Below are positions 17,520 to 29,526 of a DNA stretch of 64,000 bases, in pieces; positions within the stretch are counted from its first letter, which is position 1; each line of letters begins with the position of its first letter. The stretch covers positions 1 to 64,000 of the forward strand of contig NZ_AKIW01000007.1 of NCBI RefSeq assembly GCF_000282635.1, given 5' to 3'. A model generated the notes under the pieces. The model was not told where the DNA came from. It was given only the letters and a program-made list of their open reading frames with translations, and did no database searches. The position numbers were made by a program, and so were the translations under genes. The stretch comes from Variovorax sp. CF313 (GTDB lineage Bacteria > Pseudomonadota > Gammaproteobacteria > Burkholderiales > Burkholderiaceae_C).

Positions 17520-19808
17520 ATGGGCATCGCTTTCGCGTTCGTCGTCTTCGTGCTCGCACTGCTTCGCCTGTGGCCGCACGCAGCGCTCAGCGAAACCGTC
17601 GGCAGCTCCCGCGCCGTCTACGCACAAGGTGGCCAGCTCCTGCGCCTCACGCTCGCAGGCGATGAGCAATACCGTCTCTGGGTGCCGCTCGAACGCATCT
17701 CGCCCACGCTGGTCGATGCGGTGCTGCTGTACGAAGACCGGCGCTTCTACACGCACCCCGGCGTCAATCCCGCCGCGCTGGCGCGCAGCGCCTGGCGCAT
17801 TGCCAGCGGCGAGCGCCGCCAGGGCGGCTCCACGCTCACCATGCAGCTCGCGCGGCGCGTGTACGGTATCGACAGCCGCACGCCCACCGGCAAGGTCGCG
17901 CAGATCTTCGCCGCGCTGTGGCTGGAGGCGCGCTTCAGCAAGCACGACATCCTCGAGGCCTACCTCAACACCGCCCCCTATGGCGGCAACATCGAAGGCG
18001 TGCAGGCCGCGAGCCTCATCTACTTCCGCAAGGACGCCGCCAAGCTCAGCCTGCCCGAGGCGCTGACGCTCGCGGTGATTCCGCAGAACCCCGTCAAGCG
18101 CATCGCCGAGCGCGGCCGCAACGCCGAGCTGCAATCGGCGCGCGAACGCCTGTGGGCGCTGTGGGCCGAGCGCGATCCGGCGGCGAAGCAGCATGCGCCC
18201 GATGCGCAACTGGCGCTCTCGGCACAGTCGCGCGGCAGCCTGCCCTTTCTGGCACCGCACGCCACCGACATGCTGCTCGCGCAGGAGCGTGGCGTGCAGG
18301 AGGTGCGCACCACCATCGACCTGCGCATGCAGGCCACGCTCGAACGCGTGATGGGCCAGTACCTGCGCGCGCACGCCGACGTGGGCATGAACAACGCGAG
18401 CGCGCTGCTGCTCGATGCGTCGACGATGCAGGTGCGCGCGATGATCGGCTCGGCCGACTTCCGCAACGACGCCATCTCGGGGCAAGTCAACGGCGTTCTG
18501 GCCAAGCGCTCGCCGGGCTCCACCCTCAAACCCTTCATCTACGCGCTGGCGCTCGACCAGGGGCTGCTGCATCCGAAGACCATGCTGAAGGACGCGCCGA
18601 CTTCCTTCGGCCCGTACACGCCGGAGAACTTCGACCACCGCTTCGCCGGGCCGCTGCCCGCGCAGGAGGCACTGATCCGCAGCCGCAACGTGCCCGCGGT
18701 GGCCGTGGCAGCGAAGCTCTCGAAGCCGGGGCTCTACGACTTCATGCGCCTGGCCGGCGTGCAGAAGCTGCAGGGCGAATCGCACTACGGCCTCGCGCTG
18801 GTGCTCGGCGGCGGCGAGGTCACGCCCGAGGAGCTGGCTGGCATGTATGCGACGCTGGCCAACGGCGGCATCTCGCAGCCGATCCGCTACACGCAGCCCG
18901 CGCCCGGCGAGCGGCCCGTGCAGCCGCTGCGCTTGCTGAGCGAGGAAGCGTCGTTCATCACGCTCGACATGCTGCGCCACACGCCGCGCCCCGACACCAC
19001 GTTGCCCGCACGCCCGGCCATCGCGTGGAAGACGGGCACGTCCTGGGGCTTTCGCGACGCGTGGACGGCCGGCGTGTTCGGCCGTCACGTGCTGGTGGTG
19101 TGGGTCGGCAATTTCGACGGCACCAGCAATCCCGCGCTGGTGGGCGTCGACGCCGCCGCGCCGCTGTTCCTGCGCATGGTCGATGCGCTGCGCGCCGAGC
19201 GGCTCGACCCGGGCGAGATCGCATCGCGCCAGCCGGCCGACCTGCGCCAGATCGAGGTCTGCGCCGCGACGGGCGGCCTGCCCGATGCGATGTGCCCGGT
19301 GCGCACCATGACATGGTTCATCGCCGGCAAGTCGCCGATCCAGGTCAGCAACCTGCACCGCGCAGTGTGGGTCGATGAAACGACCGGCAAGGTGGTCTGC
19401 GGCCCGCAGCCCAATGCGCGCCAGCAGGTGGTGGAGCAATGGGGAAGCGACATGCGCCGCCTGTTCCGCCAGGCCGGACTGCCACGCGCGAGCGCGCCGG
19501 CGGACGGCTGCGAGAAGGATGGCGATGCGCCGGAAAGCGCGCCGCTCATCACGTCGCCCTTGCGCGGCGTGCGCCACACGCTGCGCGTGAAAAAGCCCGA
19601 GCCGCTGGTGCTGCGCGCCGAGGCTGCCGCGGGCACGCAGGCCATCTACTGGTTTGCCGACGACGCGCTCATCGGCCGCGCCGCGCCCGGCGAAGGCATC
19701 ACCTGGATGCCCGATCTCTCCGTATCGGGGCGGCGCTATGTGCTGCGCGCGGTCGACGACCAGGGCCGCGCGGAGTCGCGCGAAGTGACGGTGGACGTCG
19801 CTCCTTGA
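17520..19808 (+). CDS. pbpC: Penicillin-binding protein 1C (bifunctional transglycosylase/transpeptidase)
   Basis: PbpC polymerises and crosslinks peptidoglycan at the outer face of the inner membrane. With the ATG at 17520 it is 762 residues, starting with a membrane anchor (GIAFAFVVFVLALLRL). A frame extension to 17451 only translates the REP repeat (PSPQPSPGGRGR) and is rejected. The glycosyltransferase domain has EDRRFYTHPG with catalytic Glu72, then GGSTLTMQLAR (103-113). The transpeptidase domain has S-T-L-K with nucleophile Ser334, then SRN, and KTGT at 504-507. From about 690 there is the C-terminal BiPBP_C beta domain typical of PBP1C. It is adjacent to the alpha-2-macroglobulin gene, the conserved pairing. 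The purine-rich end of the REP element (GGGAGAAAG) acts as ribosome binding site. Confidence 0.95.
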   Translation: MGIAFAFVVFVLALLRLWPHAALSETVGSSRAVYAQGGQLLRLTLAGDEQYRLWVPLERISPTLVDAVLLYEDRRFYTHPGVNPAALARSAWRIASGERRQGGSTLTMQLARRVYGIDSRTPTGKVAQIFAALWLEARFSKHDILEAYLNTAPYGGNIEGVQAASLIYFRKDAAKLSLPEALTLAVIPQNPVKRIAERGRNAELQSARERLWALWAERDPAAKQHAPDAQLALSAQSRGSLPFLAPHATDMLLAQERGVQEVRTTIDLRMQATLERVMGQYLRAHADVGMNNASALLLDASTMQVRAMIGSADFRNDAISGQVNGVLAKRSPGSTLKPFIYALALDQGLLHPKTMLKDAPTSFGPYTPENFDHRFAGPLPAQEALIRSRNVPAVAVAAKLSKPGLYDFMRLAGVQKLQGESHYGLALVLGGGEVTPEELAGMYATLANGGISQPIRYTQPAPGERPVQPLRLLSEEASFITLDMLRHTPRPDTTLPARPAIAWKTGTSWGFRDAWTAGVFGRHVLVVWVGNFDGTSNPALVGVDAAAPLFLRMVDALRAERLDPGEIASRQPADLRQIEVCAATGGLPDAMCPVRTMTWFIAGKSPIQVSNLHRAVWVDETTGKVVCGPQPNARQQVVEQWGSDMRRLFRQAGLPRASAPADGCEKDGDAPESAPLITSPLRGVRHTLRVKKPEPLVLRAEAAAGTQAIYWFADDALIGRAAPGEGITWMPDLSVSGRRYVLRAVDDQGRAESREVTVDVAP

Positions 19809-19878
19809 AAGGATGTCATGGCCGCGTCATGCCGCCTCGGCATGGTCACGCGTTTTGAACTCGAACGCCTTCCTTTCC

Positions 19879-21231
19879 ATGACGCGCATCGCCTCCCTGT
19901 CTTTCATCGCTCTTGCCGCTGCACTCGCGTGCGGCGGCGCGACGGCCCAGACCGCCTTCCCTTCCACGCTCGCCGGCCACGCCGTCCTGCCCGCGCAGAG
20001 CTTCGTCGCTGCGCCCAAGGACGCGCCGGCCGACCTGCAGGCCAGCGGCAAGTTCACGACCGGCAAGCGCGTCGAGGCGATCGGCTCGGTCGAAGGCCTG
20101 TCGGCCGGCCGCGGCACCGGCGTGTCGCTGCCCTTCAAGGGCCAGCCGCTGCAGGGCCACTCGGGCATCAAGAAGATGGACGACGGCAGCTTCTGGATCC
20201 TCACCGACAACGGTGCCGGTACCAAGGCCAACTCGCCCGACTTCATGCTCTACCTGAACCACTACAAGGTGGACTTCAAGAGCGGCAAGTTCAACCGCCT
20301 GAACACCATCTTCCTGCATGACCCGGACAAGAAGGTGCCCTTCCGCATCGTCCACGAAGGCACCAAGCAGCGCTACCTGACGGGCGCCGACTTCGACCCC
20401 GAGAGCTTCCAGTTCGCCGGCGGCGCGCTGTGGATCGGCGAGGAGTTCGGACCCTTCCTGATCAAGGCCGACCTCAAGGGCAAGGTGCTCGCCGTGCACG
20501 ACACGCTGGTCGACGGCAAGGCCGTGCGCTCGCCCGATCACCCCGCAGTGACCACGCCAGGCATGCCCGGCGGCGCGGTCGATTTCCAGATCAAGCGCTC
20601 CAAGGGCTTCGAGGGCATGGCCTCGTCGAAGGACGCAAGCAAGCTCTACGCGCTGCTCGAAGGCCCGGTGTGGAACGCCGAGGCCAAGGACTACGAACGC
20701 GTCGACGGCAAGGAAGCGCTGCGCGTGCTGGAGTTCGATGTGGCCGCCGAGAAGTGGACGGGCCGCCACTGGAAATACGTGCTCGAAGCCAATGGCAACG
20801 CCATCGGCGACTTCAACATGATCGACGCAACCACCGGCTTGATCATCGAACGAGACAACGGCGAAGGCACGAGCGACAAGGCTTGCCCCGAAGGCCAGAA
20901 GCGCACCGACTGCTTCCACGACATCGCGAAGTTCAAGCGCGTCTACAAGGTCGAGCTGAACGACGCGAACGCGGGTGGCCCGGTGCGCAAGATCGGCTAC
21001 ATCGACCTGCTGAACATCGCCGACCCCGACAAGCTCGCACGCAAGCCGCTGAACGACGGCGTGCTGAAGTTTCCCTTCTTCACCATCGAGAACGTCGACG
21101 TGGTGGACGCCACGCACATCGTGGTCGGCAACGACAACAACCTGCCGTTCTCGAGCAGCCGCGAGCCGAACAAGGCGGACGACAACGAGCTGGTGCTGCT
21201 GGAAGCGGGCGCGTTGCTGCAGGCGAAGTAA
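19879..21231 (+). CDS. Secreted phytase-like esterase
   Basis: This is the 'esterase-like activity of phytase' family (450 residues): periplasmic or secreted beta-propeller proteins, of which few have proven substrates. The ATG at 19879 starts a clean signal peptide (MTRIASLSFIALAAALACGG, cleavage near ATAQ-T). An upstream in-frame start would displace it. Conserved family blocks visible are LSGI-like HSGIKKM, FWILTDNGAG, GADFDPESF, WIGEEFGPFL, GFEGMASS and ENVDVVDATHIVVGNDN. Two cysteines (KACPEGQKRTDC) may pair. It stands alone after pbpC and no operon partner is clear. Confidence 0.88.
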   Translation: MTRIASLSFIALAAALACGGATAQTAFPSTLAGHAVLPAQSFVAAPKDAPADLQASGKFTTGKRVEAIGSVEGLSAGRGTGVSLPFKGQPLQGHSGIKKMDDGSFWILTDNGAGTKANSPDFMLYLNHYKVDFKSGKFNRLNTIFLHDPDKKVPFRIVHEGTKQRYLTGADFDPESFQFAGGALWIGEEFGPFLIKADLKGKVLAVHDTLVDGKAVRSPDHPAVTTPGMPGGAVDFQIKRSKGFEGMASSKDASKLYALLEGPVWNAEAKDYERVDGKEALRVLEFDVAAEKWTGRHWKYVLEANGNAIGDFNMIDATTGLIIERDNGEGTSDKACPEGQKRTDCFHDIAKFKRVYKVELNDANAGGPVRKIGYIDLLNIADPDKLARKPLNDGVLKFPFFTIENVDVVDATHIVVGNDNNLPFSSSREPNKADDNELVLLEAGALLQAK

Positions 21232-21273
21232 GCGGCGCCTGCCGCGAGGGCATCGGCACCGCCTTGCTGTCTT

Positions 21274-21681
21274 TCAGGTGTCCGTGCCGCGCTGCTGCAC
21301 CAAGGTCATCGCGAACTGGCCGTTGCCGACCGACCAGTCCGAGTAATCATTTTCGTGAGTGAAGATGAAAACGTCGGCTGGTGCGATGCCAGCCTGGTGT
21401 TCCAGGTTGTGCGCGATCTGGCCATAAAGTGTCCGTTTCATCGCATCGCTGCGCCCCCGGCGCATGGTGATCTCGACCACGATCACGCGATCGGAACGTG
21501 CCACGCCATTGAACCTGCGATCGAAAAAGAAATGGTCGGCCCTGTACGGGTTCACCAGGTTGAACAGCTCGTCCTCCGGCATCCCGATACTGCCGACCAG
21601 TGCGTCGTGGATGCCTCGCACGATGGCCTGGCATTGGGCGGGAGGCGTGTCTTCAGGGACGGCGGTGCGAATGAAAGGCAT
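21274..21681 (-). CDS. Tautomerase family protein
   Basis: Small enzyme of the 4-oxalocrotonate tautomerase superfamily (Tautomerase_2 / YusQ type), in which the N-terminal proline released after Met removal is the general base. The ATG at 21681 gives 135 residues beginning MPFIRTAVPE, so Pro2 is in place. A longer frame to 21759 would bury this proline and is rejected. The conserved parts ADHFFFDRRFNG, VIVVEITMRRGRS and DWSVGNGQFA match the family. It is divergent from a LysR regulator at 21816, which probably controls it. Substrate unknown. Confidence 0.88.
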   Translation of the reverse strand: MPFIRTAVPEDTPPAQCQAIVRGIHDALVGSIGMPEDELFNLVNPYRADHFFFDRRFNGVARSDRVIVVEITMRRGRSDAMKRTLYGQIAHNLEHQAGIAPADVFIFTHENDYSDWSVGNGQFAMTLVQQRGTDT

Positions 21682-21815
21682 GGTGACGGACTCCAGCAAA
21701 AGCGATGCATGCCGCCGGACGATTCCGGACAGGTCATGCGCCGTTTGTAGGCGCCGCAAAGCAAAAAACGAACCGATGAATTTGCCGGTGCTATGTGCAA
21801 TAAAGTCACTTCACC

Positions 21816-22781
21816 ATGAAACAGCATCTTCGCCACATGAACGCGCTGCGCGCCTTCGAAGCGGCCGGCCGTCTGGGCCGCATGACCCTGGCCGCCGACG
21901 AGTTGCATGTCACGCCTGGTGCGATCAGCCGGCAGGTGCGGCAACTCGAGGATGCGCTCGGCGTCGTGTTGTTCGAAGGGCCGAAGAACCGGCCCGTGCT
22001 GACCGTTGCCGGCAAGTACTTGCAGCCGACCCTGTCGGCGGCCTTCATGCAGATCGAACAGGCGGTGGATGCCATGCTTGAGCGGCAGCACACGACATTG
22101 GACGTCTCCTGCCTCAGCACCTTCACGATGCGCTGGCTCATTCCGCGGCTCTACGATTTTCATGCGAGCCAGCCGGACATCGGCGTGCGGCTCAAGGCCA
22201 CGGACCAGAGTGCGGCAACGCCGGTGTCGCGCAGCGACGTCGCGATCTCGGTGGTGCAGGACGAAGACGAGGAGGCGACGCCTGCCGATGTGTTCCTGTT
22301 CGACGAACTGCTCGGCCCCGTGCTGGCTCCCGGCCTGGCCGACCGGTTGCGGCTCGGCGAGCCGGCCGATCTCGAGAATCGGGAGATCCTGCAGACGCGC
22401 ACGCGGCGCAATGCCTGGTCGATGTGGAGCGCATCGGTCGGCAGCGCGGTGCGGGTTTTGCCCGGCACGGAGTTCGAGCACTACTACTTCACGCTGGAGG
22501 CTGCGATCGGCGGCCTGGGCATCTGCATCGCGCCCTGGCATCTCGTGATGGACGACGTGCGGGCGGGACGATTGACCGCGCCCTTGGGCTTTCATGCCAG
22601 CGGCTACCGCTATGTCGCCAGGCGCAACGGCACCCGGGACGAGGCGGCGCGACTGTTTTGCGACTGGCTTCAGGCCCAGGCCATGGCGATGCCACAGCCC
22701 GGGCCGCTCGGCGCGCGGGCCGTCAGGCCCGCATCAGCGCCTCGATCTCGTCCGCCTTCACGGGCACGCCGCGCGAGATGA
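21816..22781 (+). CDS. LysR-family transcriptional regulator
   Basis: The 321-residue protein has an N-terminal winged helix-turn-helix at about 8-65 (MNALRAFEAAGRLGRMTLAA, GAISRQVRQLEDALG) and a periplasmic-binding-like effector domain from about 90. It resembles the GcvA-type branch of LysR proteins. The last 25 residues are Arg/Pro/Ser-rich and run over the end of the convergent pepP gene by 59 bases, so the C-terminus is probably not conserved. The 134-bp divergent spacer with the tautomerase gene should contain its operator; the tautomerase gene is the likely target. Confidence 0.9.
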   Translation: MKQHLRHMNALRAFEAAGRLGRMTLAADELHVTPGAISRQVRQLEDALGVVLFEGPKNRPVLTVAGKYLQPTLSAAFMQIEQAVDAMLERQHTTLDVSCLSTFTMRWLIPRLYDFHASQPDIGVRLKATDQSAATPVSRSDVAISVVQDEDEEATPADVFLFDELLGPVLAPGLADRLRLGEPADLENREILQTRTRRNAWSMWSASVGSAVRVLPGTEFEHYYFTLEAAIGGLGICIAPWHLVMDDVRAGRLTAPLGFHASGYRYVARRNGTRDEAARLFCDWLQAQAMAMPQPGPLGARAVRPASAPRSRPPSRARRAR

Positions 22782-24120
22782 GCTCGCAGCCGGTGGCCGT
22801 GACGATCGCGTCGTCCTCGATGCGGATGCCGATGCCGTGGAACTGCTCCGGTACGCCGTCGGCGGGCCGCACGTAGATGCCGGGCTCCAGCGTCAGCACC
22901 ATGCCCGGATGCAGGATGCGGCTCGGGCGGTTCTTGATGACCTCGTTCGACAGCGGATCCTTGCGCTCGCTCACCTCGCCAACCTGCGTGGGCTCGACGT
23001 AGCTGCCGCAATCGTGCACGTCCATGCCGAGCCAGTGGCCTGTGCGGTGCATGTAGAACTGGAAGTAGGCGCGCGAGTCGATCACGTCGTCCACGCCGCC
23101 CACCTTGTTGGCGTCGAGCAGGCCGAAGTCGAGCATGCCCTGCGCCAGCACCTTCACCGCGGCGTCGTGCGGATCGGTGAAGCGGTTGCCGGCCTTGGTG
23201 ACGGCGGCCGCGGCGTCCTGGCTGGCCAGCACGAGGTCGTACAGCGCGCGCTGCGGGCCGGTGAACTTGCCGTCGGCCGGGAAGGTGCGGGTGATGTCGC
23301 TCGCATAGCCGTCGAGTTCGCAGCCGGCGTCGATCAGCACCAGCTCGCCCTTGCGCAGCGGTGCCGCATCGGCGCGGTAGTGCAGCACGCAGGCGTTGGC
23401 GCCGGCCGCGACGATGGAGTAGTAGGCCGGGTACTGCGAGCCGCCAAGGCGGAATTCGTGCAGCAGCTCGGCGTCGAGGTGGTACTCGCGCGCGTCCTTG
23501 CCCTCGCGCAGCATGCGGGCCGAGAGCTGCATCGCGCGCACGTGGCCGCGGGCGCTGATCTGCGCGGCGCGGCGCATGATGTCCTGCTCGTGCGCGTCCT
23601 TGATCAGGCGCATCTCGTCGAGCGGGCCACACAGGTCGCGCTGTTCCTCGGGGCACAGCGCGCCGTAGCGCACGCGGGCGCGAACCGACTGCAGCCAGCC
23701 GTCGATGCGGGTCTCGAGGCCCTTGTGGATGGCGAACGGGAACCACACGGTCGAGCGGTTCTCGAGCAGCTTCGGCAGCCTGGCATCGAGGTCGGCGACC
23801 GAGAAGGCTTCGTCGACACCGAGTGCCGCGGGTGCCGCGTCGGGGCCGAGGCGGTAGCCGTCCCAGATTTCGCGCTCCAGGTCCTTCGGCGCGCAGAACA
23901 GCGTGGCGCGGCCATCGCCCGCCAGCACCAGCCAGGCATTGGGCTCTGTGAAGCCGGTCAGGTAATAGAAGTAGCTGTCGTGGCGGTAGAGGAAATCGGT
24001 GTCGCGGTTGCGCGGGCGTTCGGGCGCGGTCGGGATGATCGCGATGCCGTCCTTGCCCAGCTGCGAGGCGAGGCGCGCGCGGCGCTCGGCGTAGATCGTG
24101 GTGGTGGCTGCTGAAGTCAT
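22723..24120 (-). CDS. pepP: Xaa-Pro aminopeptidase (aminopeptidase P)
   Basis: Dimetal M24B peptidase that removes the N-terminal residue before proline. The 465-residue product has the usual two-domain layout: an N-terminal creatinase-like domain (RHDSYFYYLTGF) and the pita-bread catalytic domain. Metal ligands are visible: VLIDAGCELDGY with the first Asp, SDITRTFP with the second, the HRTGHWLGMDVHD histidine, TLEPGIYV Glu, and GIRIEDD Glu. The start overlaps the murU stop (ATGA), so they are co-translated. The 3' end overlaps the convergent lysR gene by 59 bases. Confidence 0.95.
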   Translation of the reverse strand: MTSAATTTIYAERRARLASQLGKDGIAIIPTAPERPRNRDTDFLYRHDSYFYYLTGFTEPNAWLVLAGDGRATLFCAPKDLEREIWDGYRLGPDAAPAALGVDEAFSVADLDARLPKLLENRSTVWFPFAIHKGLETRIDGWLQSVRARVRYGALCPEEQRDLCGPLDEMRLIKDAHEQDIMRRAAQISARGHVRAMQLSARMLREGKDAREYHLDAELLHEFRLGGSQYPAYYSIVAAGANACVLHYRADAAPLRKGELVLIDAGCELDGYASDITRTFPADGKFTGPQRALYDLVLASQDAAAAVTKAGNRFTDPHDAAVKVLAQGMLDFGLLDANKVGGVDDVIDSRAYFQFYMHRTGHWLGMDVHDCGSYVEPTQVGEVSERKDPLSNEVIKNRPSRILHPGMVLTLEPGIYVRPADGVPEQFHGIGIRIEDDAIVTATGCELISRGVPVKADEIEALMRA

Positions 24121-24863
24121 CTGCTTGGCGTGTTCAGTTGGGCGAGTCGTTCGGGGGTGCCCACATCGGTCCAGGGGCCGGTGTAGAGCTCGGCGCTCAC
24201 GAGTTCATTGTCCATCGCGGCGCGCAGGATCGGTGCCAGCGGGGCTTTGCGGCCGGCCGGGTTGCCGCTCGGGATGTCGCTGTACGGTGGCGCGAAGAGC
24301 TCGGCGCGGTACAGGCCGATGGTCGAGAAGGTGAACTTCCGGTCGGCCGTGTTGAGCGCGAGGCCCCCGGCGGACAAGCCGAAATCGCCCTTGAGGTTGT
24401 GCGCGGGGTTCGGCACCAGCCACAGGTGCGCGAGCTTGCCGCTGGCGACGAAGCGGTCGACCGAGTCTTGCGTGAAGGCGAAGTCCGGCGCGAACACGTC
24501 GCCGGCCGCGACCCAGAACACCTCGCCGAGCAAAGGCAGCGCACGCACGATGCCGCCGGCCGTCTCCAGCGCGCCGCCGAAGTCGCGGCCCTCGTCGGAA
24601 TATGAAATCGACAGTGCCGATGGCCCCTGCAACAAGGGCTTGGCGCCGAACCGCTCGGAGATCTGCGTGCCCAGCCAGTCCGTGTTGATCACCAGCTCGG
24701 TGAACCCGCCCGCGGCCAGCGCCTCCATCGGCCACTGCATCAGCGGCTTGCCGCGCACTTCGAGCAGGGGCTTGGGAGTGATGTCGGTCAGCGGCCGCAT
24801 GCGTTCGCCGCGCCCCGCGGCCAGGATCATGGCCCGCACGGAAATCGAAGCTACGTTCGTCAT
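24117..24863 (-). CDS. murU: N-acetylmuramate alpha-1-phosphate uridylyltransferase
   Basis: MurU makes UDP-MurNAc from MurNAc-1-phosphate in the peptidoglycan recycling shortcut that bypasses MurA and gives fosfomycin tolerance. The product has 248 residues. The nucleotidyltransferase signature AMILAAGRGERMRPLTDITPKPLLEVRGKP spans about 11-40, and AAGDVFAPDF holds the metal-binding Asp. ILRAAMDN and WTDVGTPERL complete the sugar-nucleotidyltransferase fold. The normal partner amgK is not next to it; pepP follows by ATGA overlap instead. The ATG at 24863 lacks a clear ribosome binding site; the ATG at 24830 (MILAAG) is an alternative that keeps the whole domain. Confidence 0.9.
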   Translation of the reverse strand: MTNVASISVRAMILAAGRGERMRPLTDITPKPLLEVRGKPLMQWPMEALAAGGFTELVINTDWLGTQISERFGAKPLLQGPSALSISYSDEGRDFGGALETAGGIVRALPLLGEVFWVAAGDVFAPDFAFTQDSVDRFVASGKLAHLWLVPNPAHNLKGDFGLSAGGLALNTADRKFTFSTIGLYRAELFAPPYSDIPSGNPAGRKAPLAPILRAAMDNELVSAELYTGPWTDVGTPERLAQLNTPSR

Positions 24864-24876
24864 CGGCTGATTCTTT

Positions 24877-24974
24877 CGGGAAACACCGAGGAGCCGGCTT
24901 GGCCGGGCCTCTGGTGTTGCCCCCGGTAGGGGATGGGAGAAGCGACACGAAGTGCGCGAAGCCTGGGGGCGAGT
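24877..24974 (-). repeat. Dispersed structured intergenic repeat, copy 5 (inverted)
   Basis: Reverse-complement copy lying between murU and speD: GGGAAACACCGAGGAGCCGG, CTTGGCCGGGCC, GGTGTTGCCCCCGG and GAAGCGACACGAAGTGCGCG are recognisable. It ends 2 bases from the speD stop codon. Confidence 0.83.
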
Positions 24975-24975
24975 G

Positions 24976-25350
24976 TCATTTCCGCCCGCGCTGCAGCTCG
25001 TTGCGTTCGCTGTGGAGGGGCTGGAACAGCGCCACCAGGCATTCCATCAGCGCATGCGCCTTGGCCGAGTGGTCGCCGCTGAAATTGCAGACGTACACGT
25101 CGAGCGTCACGCCGCGCTGCTCGGGCCAGGTGTGGATGCACAGATGCGATTCGGCCAGCAGCACCGTGGCCGTGACCCCGCCCGGGCCCTGCGGCGTGGC
25201 CGGAAAACCATGGACCAGCCTGCCCACCGCCTGCAGCCCGGCGGCGTCCACCGCCTTGAGGCAAACGGCGCCCAGGGCCTCCTGGTCGGTCAGCCATTGA
25301 AGGCCGCATTGGCAGTCGTGAAGGTCGGCGGTGAGGTGCAGCCCGTGCAT
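24976..25350 (-). CDS. speD: S-adenosylmethionine decarboxylase (prokaryotic class 1B)
   Basis: SpeD decarboxylates S-adenosylmethionine to supply the aminopropyl donor for polyamine synthesis. The 124-residue proenzyme self-cleaves at the Ser of ESH (Ser68 in [12 protein letters not shown]) to make a pyruvoyl group; the flanking residues are conserved. An HxD-like start ([10 protein letters not shown]) and the VYVCNFSGD block also match the family. The ATG at 25350 is preferred; 25374 is an in-frame alternative. There is no speE next to it. The nearest aminopropyltransferase-like gene is the membrane protein at 7910-9466, next to DUF350. The C-terminus ([12 protein letters not shown]) is basic and poorly conserved. 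Confidence 0.92.
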   Translation of the reverse strand: MHGLHLTADLHDCQCGLQWLTDQEALGAVCLKAVDAAGLQAVGRLVHGFPATPQGPGGVTATVLLAESHLCIHTWPEQRGVTLDVYVCNFSGDHSAKAHALMECLVALFQPLHSERNELQRGRK

Positions 25351-25496
25351 GGGGCGCAACTCTAGCAGTCCGGCCGCTGCACAAGAGAGCATCGGGCGGG
25401 CGTTTGCCCTGTATCGGCGGGTGTCCGGGCTCGCCCGGTAAAATCGCGGGTTCCCCCTATCTCCTCCCACCCTTTTCCCCCGAAAGTCCACCGCAA

Positions 25497-28663
<3,167 letters not shown>

Positions 28664-28684
28664 GGCTTCGAGGCTTCAATGAAG

Positions 28685-28708
28685 AACGCGCCTGGGGGCG
28701 CGTTTTTT
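28685..28708 (+). terminator. Rho-independent terminator of tkt-gapA
   Basis: The stem AACGCGCC (28685-28692) / GGCGCGTT (28697-28704) has a TGGG loop and six T at 28703-28708. It lies 21 bases after the gapA stop codon. Confidence 0.92.
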
Positions 28709-28718
28709 CATGGTGCGT

Positions 28719-28931
28719 TCAACGCAGTTTCTCGTTCCTGCGAACCTCGCTGCTCAATTGCGACGTCAGCCGCGTCGCAGCCCTTCGCGCCGCCAGCCCG
28801 AAGTCGCCCTTGAACTCGCCGAACTCCGCCGTGCCGTTGCCCGAGGCGCGGATACGCGGCCTGCCCCGCCGGCACGGCGACGATGTTCGCGTGGCTCGAA
28901 TCGAAGGCAGTCTCCGCACGGTAGGTCTTGC
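28719..28931 (-). pseudogene. Frameshifted C-terminal gene remnant (unidentified)
   Basis: On the minus strand, 28719-28830 reads as a gene-like C-terminus, FGEFKGDFGLAARRAATRLT... ending SEVRRNEKLR and a stop. Just upstream, a different frame reads KTYRAETAFDSSHANIVAVP with equally gene-like codon use. The two pieces join only if the frame shifts near 28835-28845 (around GCCTCGGGCAACGG). No start or further N-terminal part is found; the monooxygenase gene begins its 3' end at 28958. I read this as the tail of a decayed gene but cannot name the family. The remaining bases of this 294-bp gap hold only the gapA terminator. Confidence 0.35.
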
Positions 28932-28957
28932 GCAGGCGCTGGCTTGCGCCTGCGGCC

Positions 28958-29266
28958 TCAGGCAGGTTCGAGCACGTGGATCAGCTTGCTGTCGACGAAT
29001 TCCTTGGTCTTCTCGCCGTGGGCTTTCATGTGCGGGGCCACGGCATGGGCCTGCAGGTGCGCCAGCGTTTCCCACTTCTCGACGACGACAAAGGTGTCGG
29101 AGCCGAAGCTGGCCTTGGACGTCGGAATGCCTTGCGCATCGACCGTGGCGGCGTATTCGATGCAGCCCGCTTCGGCCAGCACGGCCGCGCGGTTCCCGGC
29201 GAAGGCTTCGAGCAGTCTGGCGCGCTGGCCGGGCTTGGCGGTGATGACGGCGACGACGTGAATCAT
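28958..29266 (-). CDS. Antibiotic biosynthesis monooxygenase (ABM/YgiN-like) domain protein
   Basis: The 102-residue protein is a single ABM ferredoxin-like domain, the fold of quinol monooxygenase YgiN. It begins MIHVVAVITAKPGQRARLLE and contains GCIEYAATVD, FVVVEKWETLAHLQAH and MKAHGEKTKEF, all typical positions. TGGAGACTCTTTCA precedes the ATG at 29266. A longer frame to 29380 lacks family similarity. Such proteins act on quinols or small aromatic compounds without metal or flavin, or have no known substrate. It is divergent from the tartrate dehydrogenase gene, with a 260-bp spacer that should hold both promoters. Confidence 0.85.
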   Translation of the reverse strand: MIHVVAVITAKPGQRARLLEAFAGNRAAVLAEAGCIEYAATVDAQGIPTSKASFGSDTFVVVEKWETLAHLQAHAVAPHMKAHGEKTKEFVDSKLIHVLEPA

Positions 29267-29526
29267 TGAAAGAGTCTCCAGTGGGTAAAAGATGCGACGG
29301 TCGAATCTAAGAGAAACGGTGCCGCCGTGCAGGTCCGGTCCGCGACAACACCACGGCCTCGTTCCTGGCATCGCCTGCATGTTCTTCCCGCTGGCCGCGC
29401 GGTCTCGCCATGTGTCTGTCCGATTGTTGAATGCAGGTTAACGATGGATTGACTTCGAGCGCGAATCGTTGGGTGCACCCGCTCCTAAAGTGGCAGCTCC
29501 CCAGCAGCATTCCATGAAGGACATCG

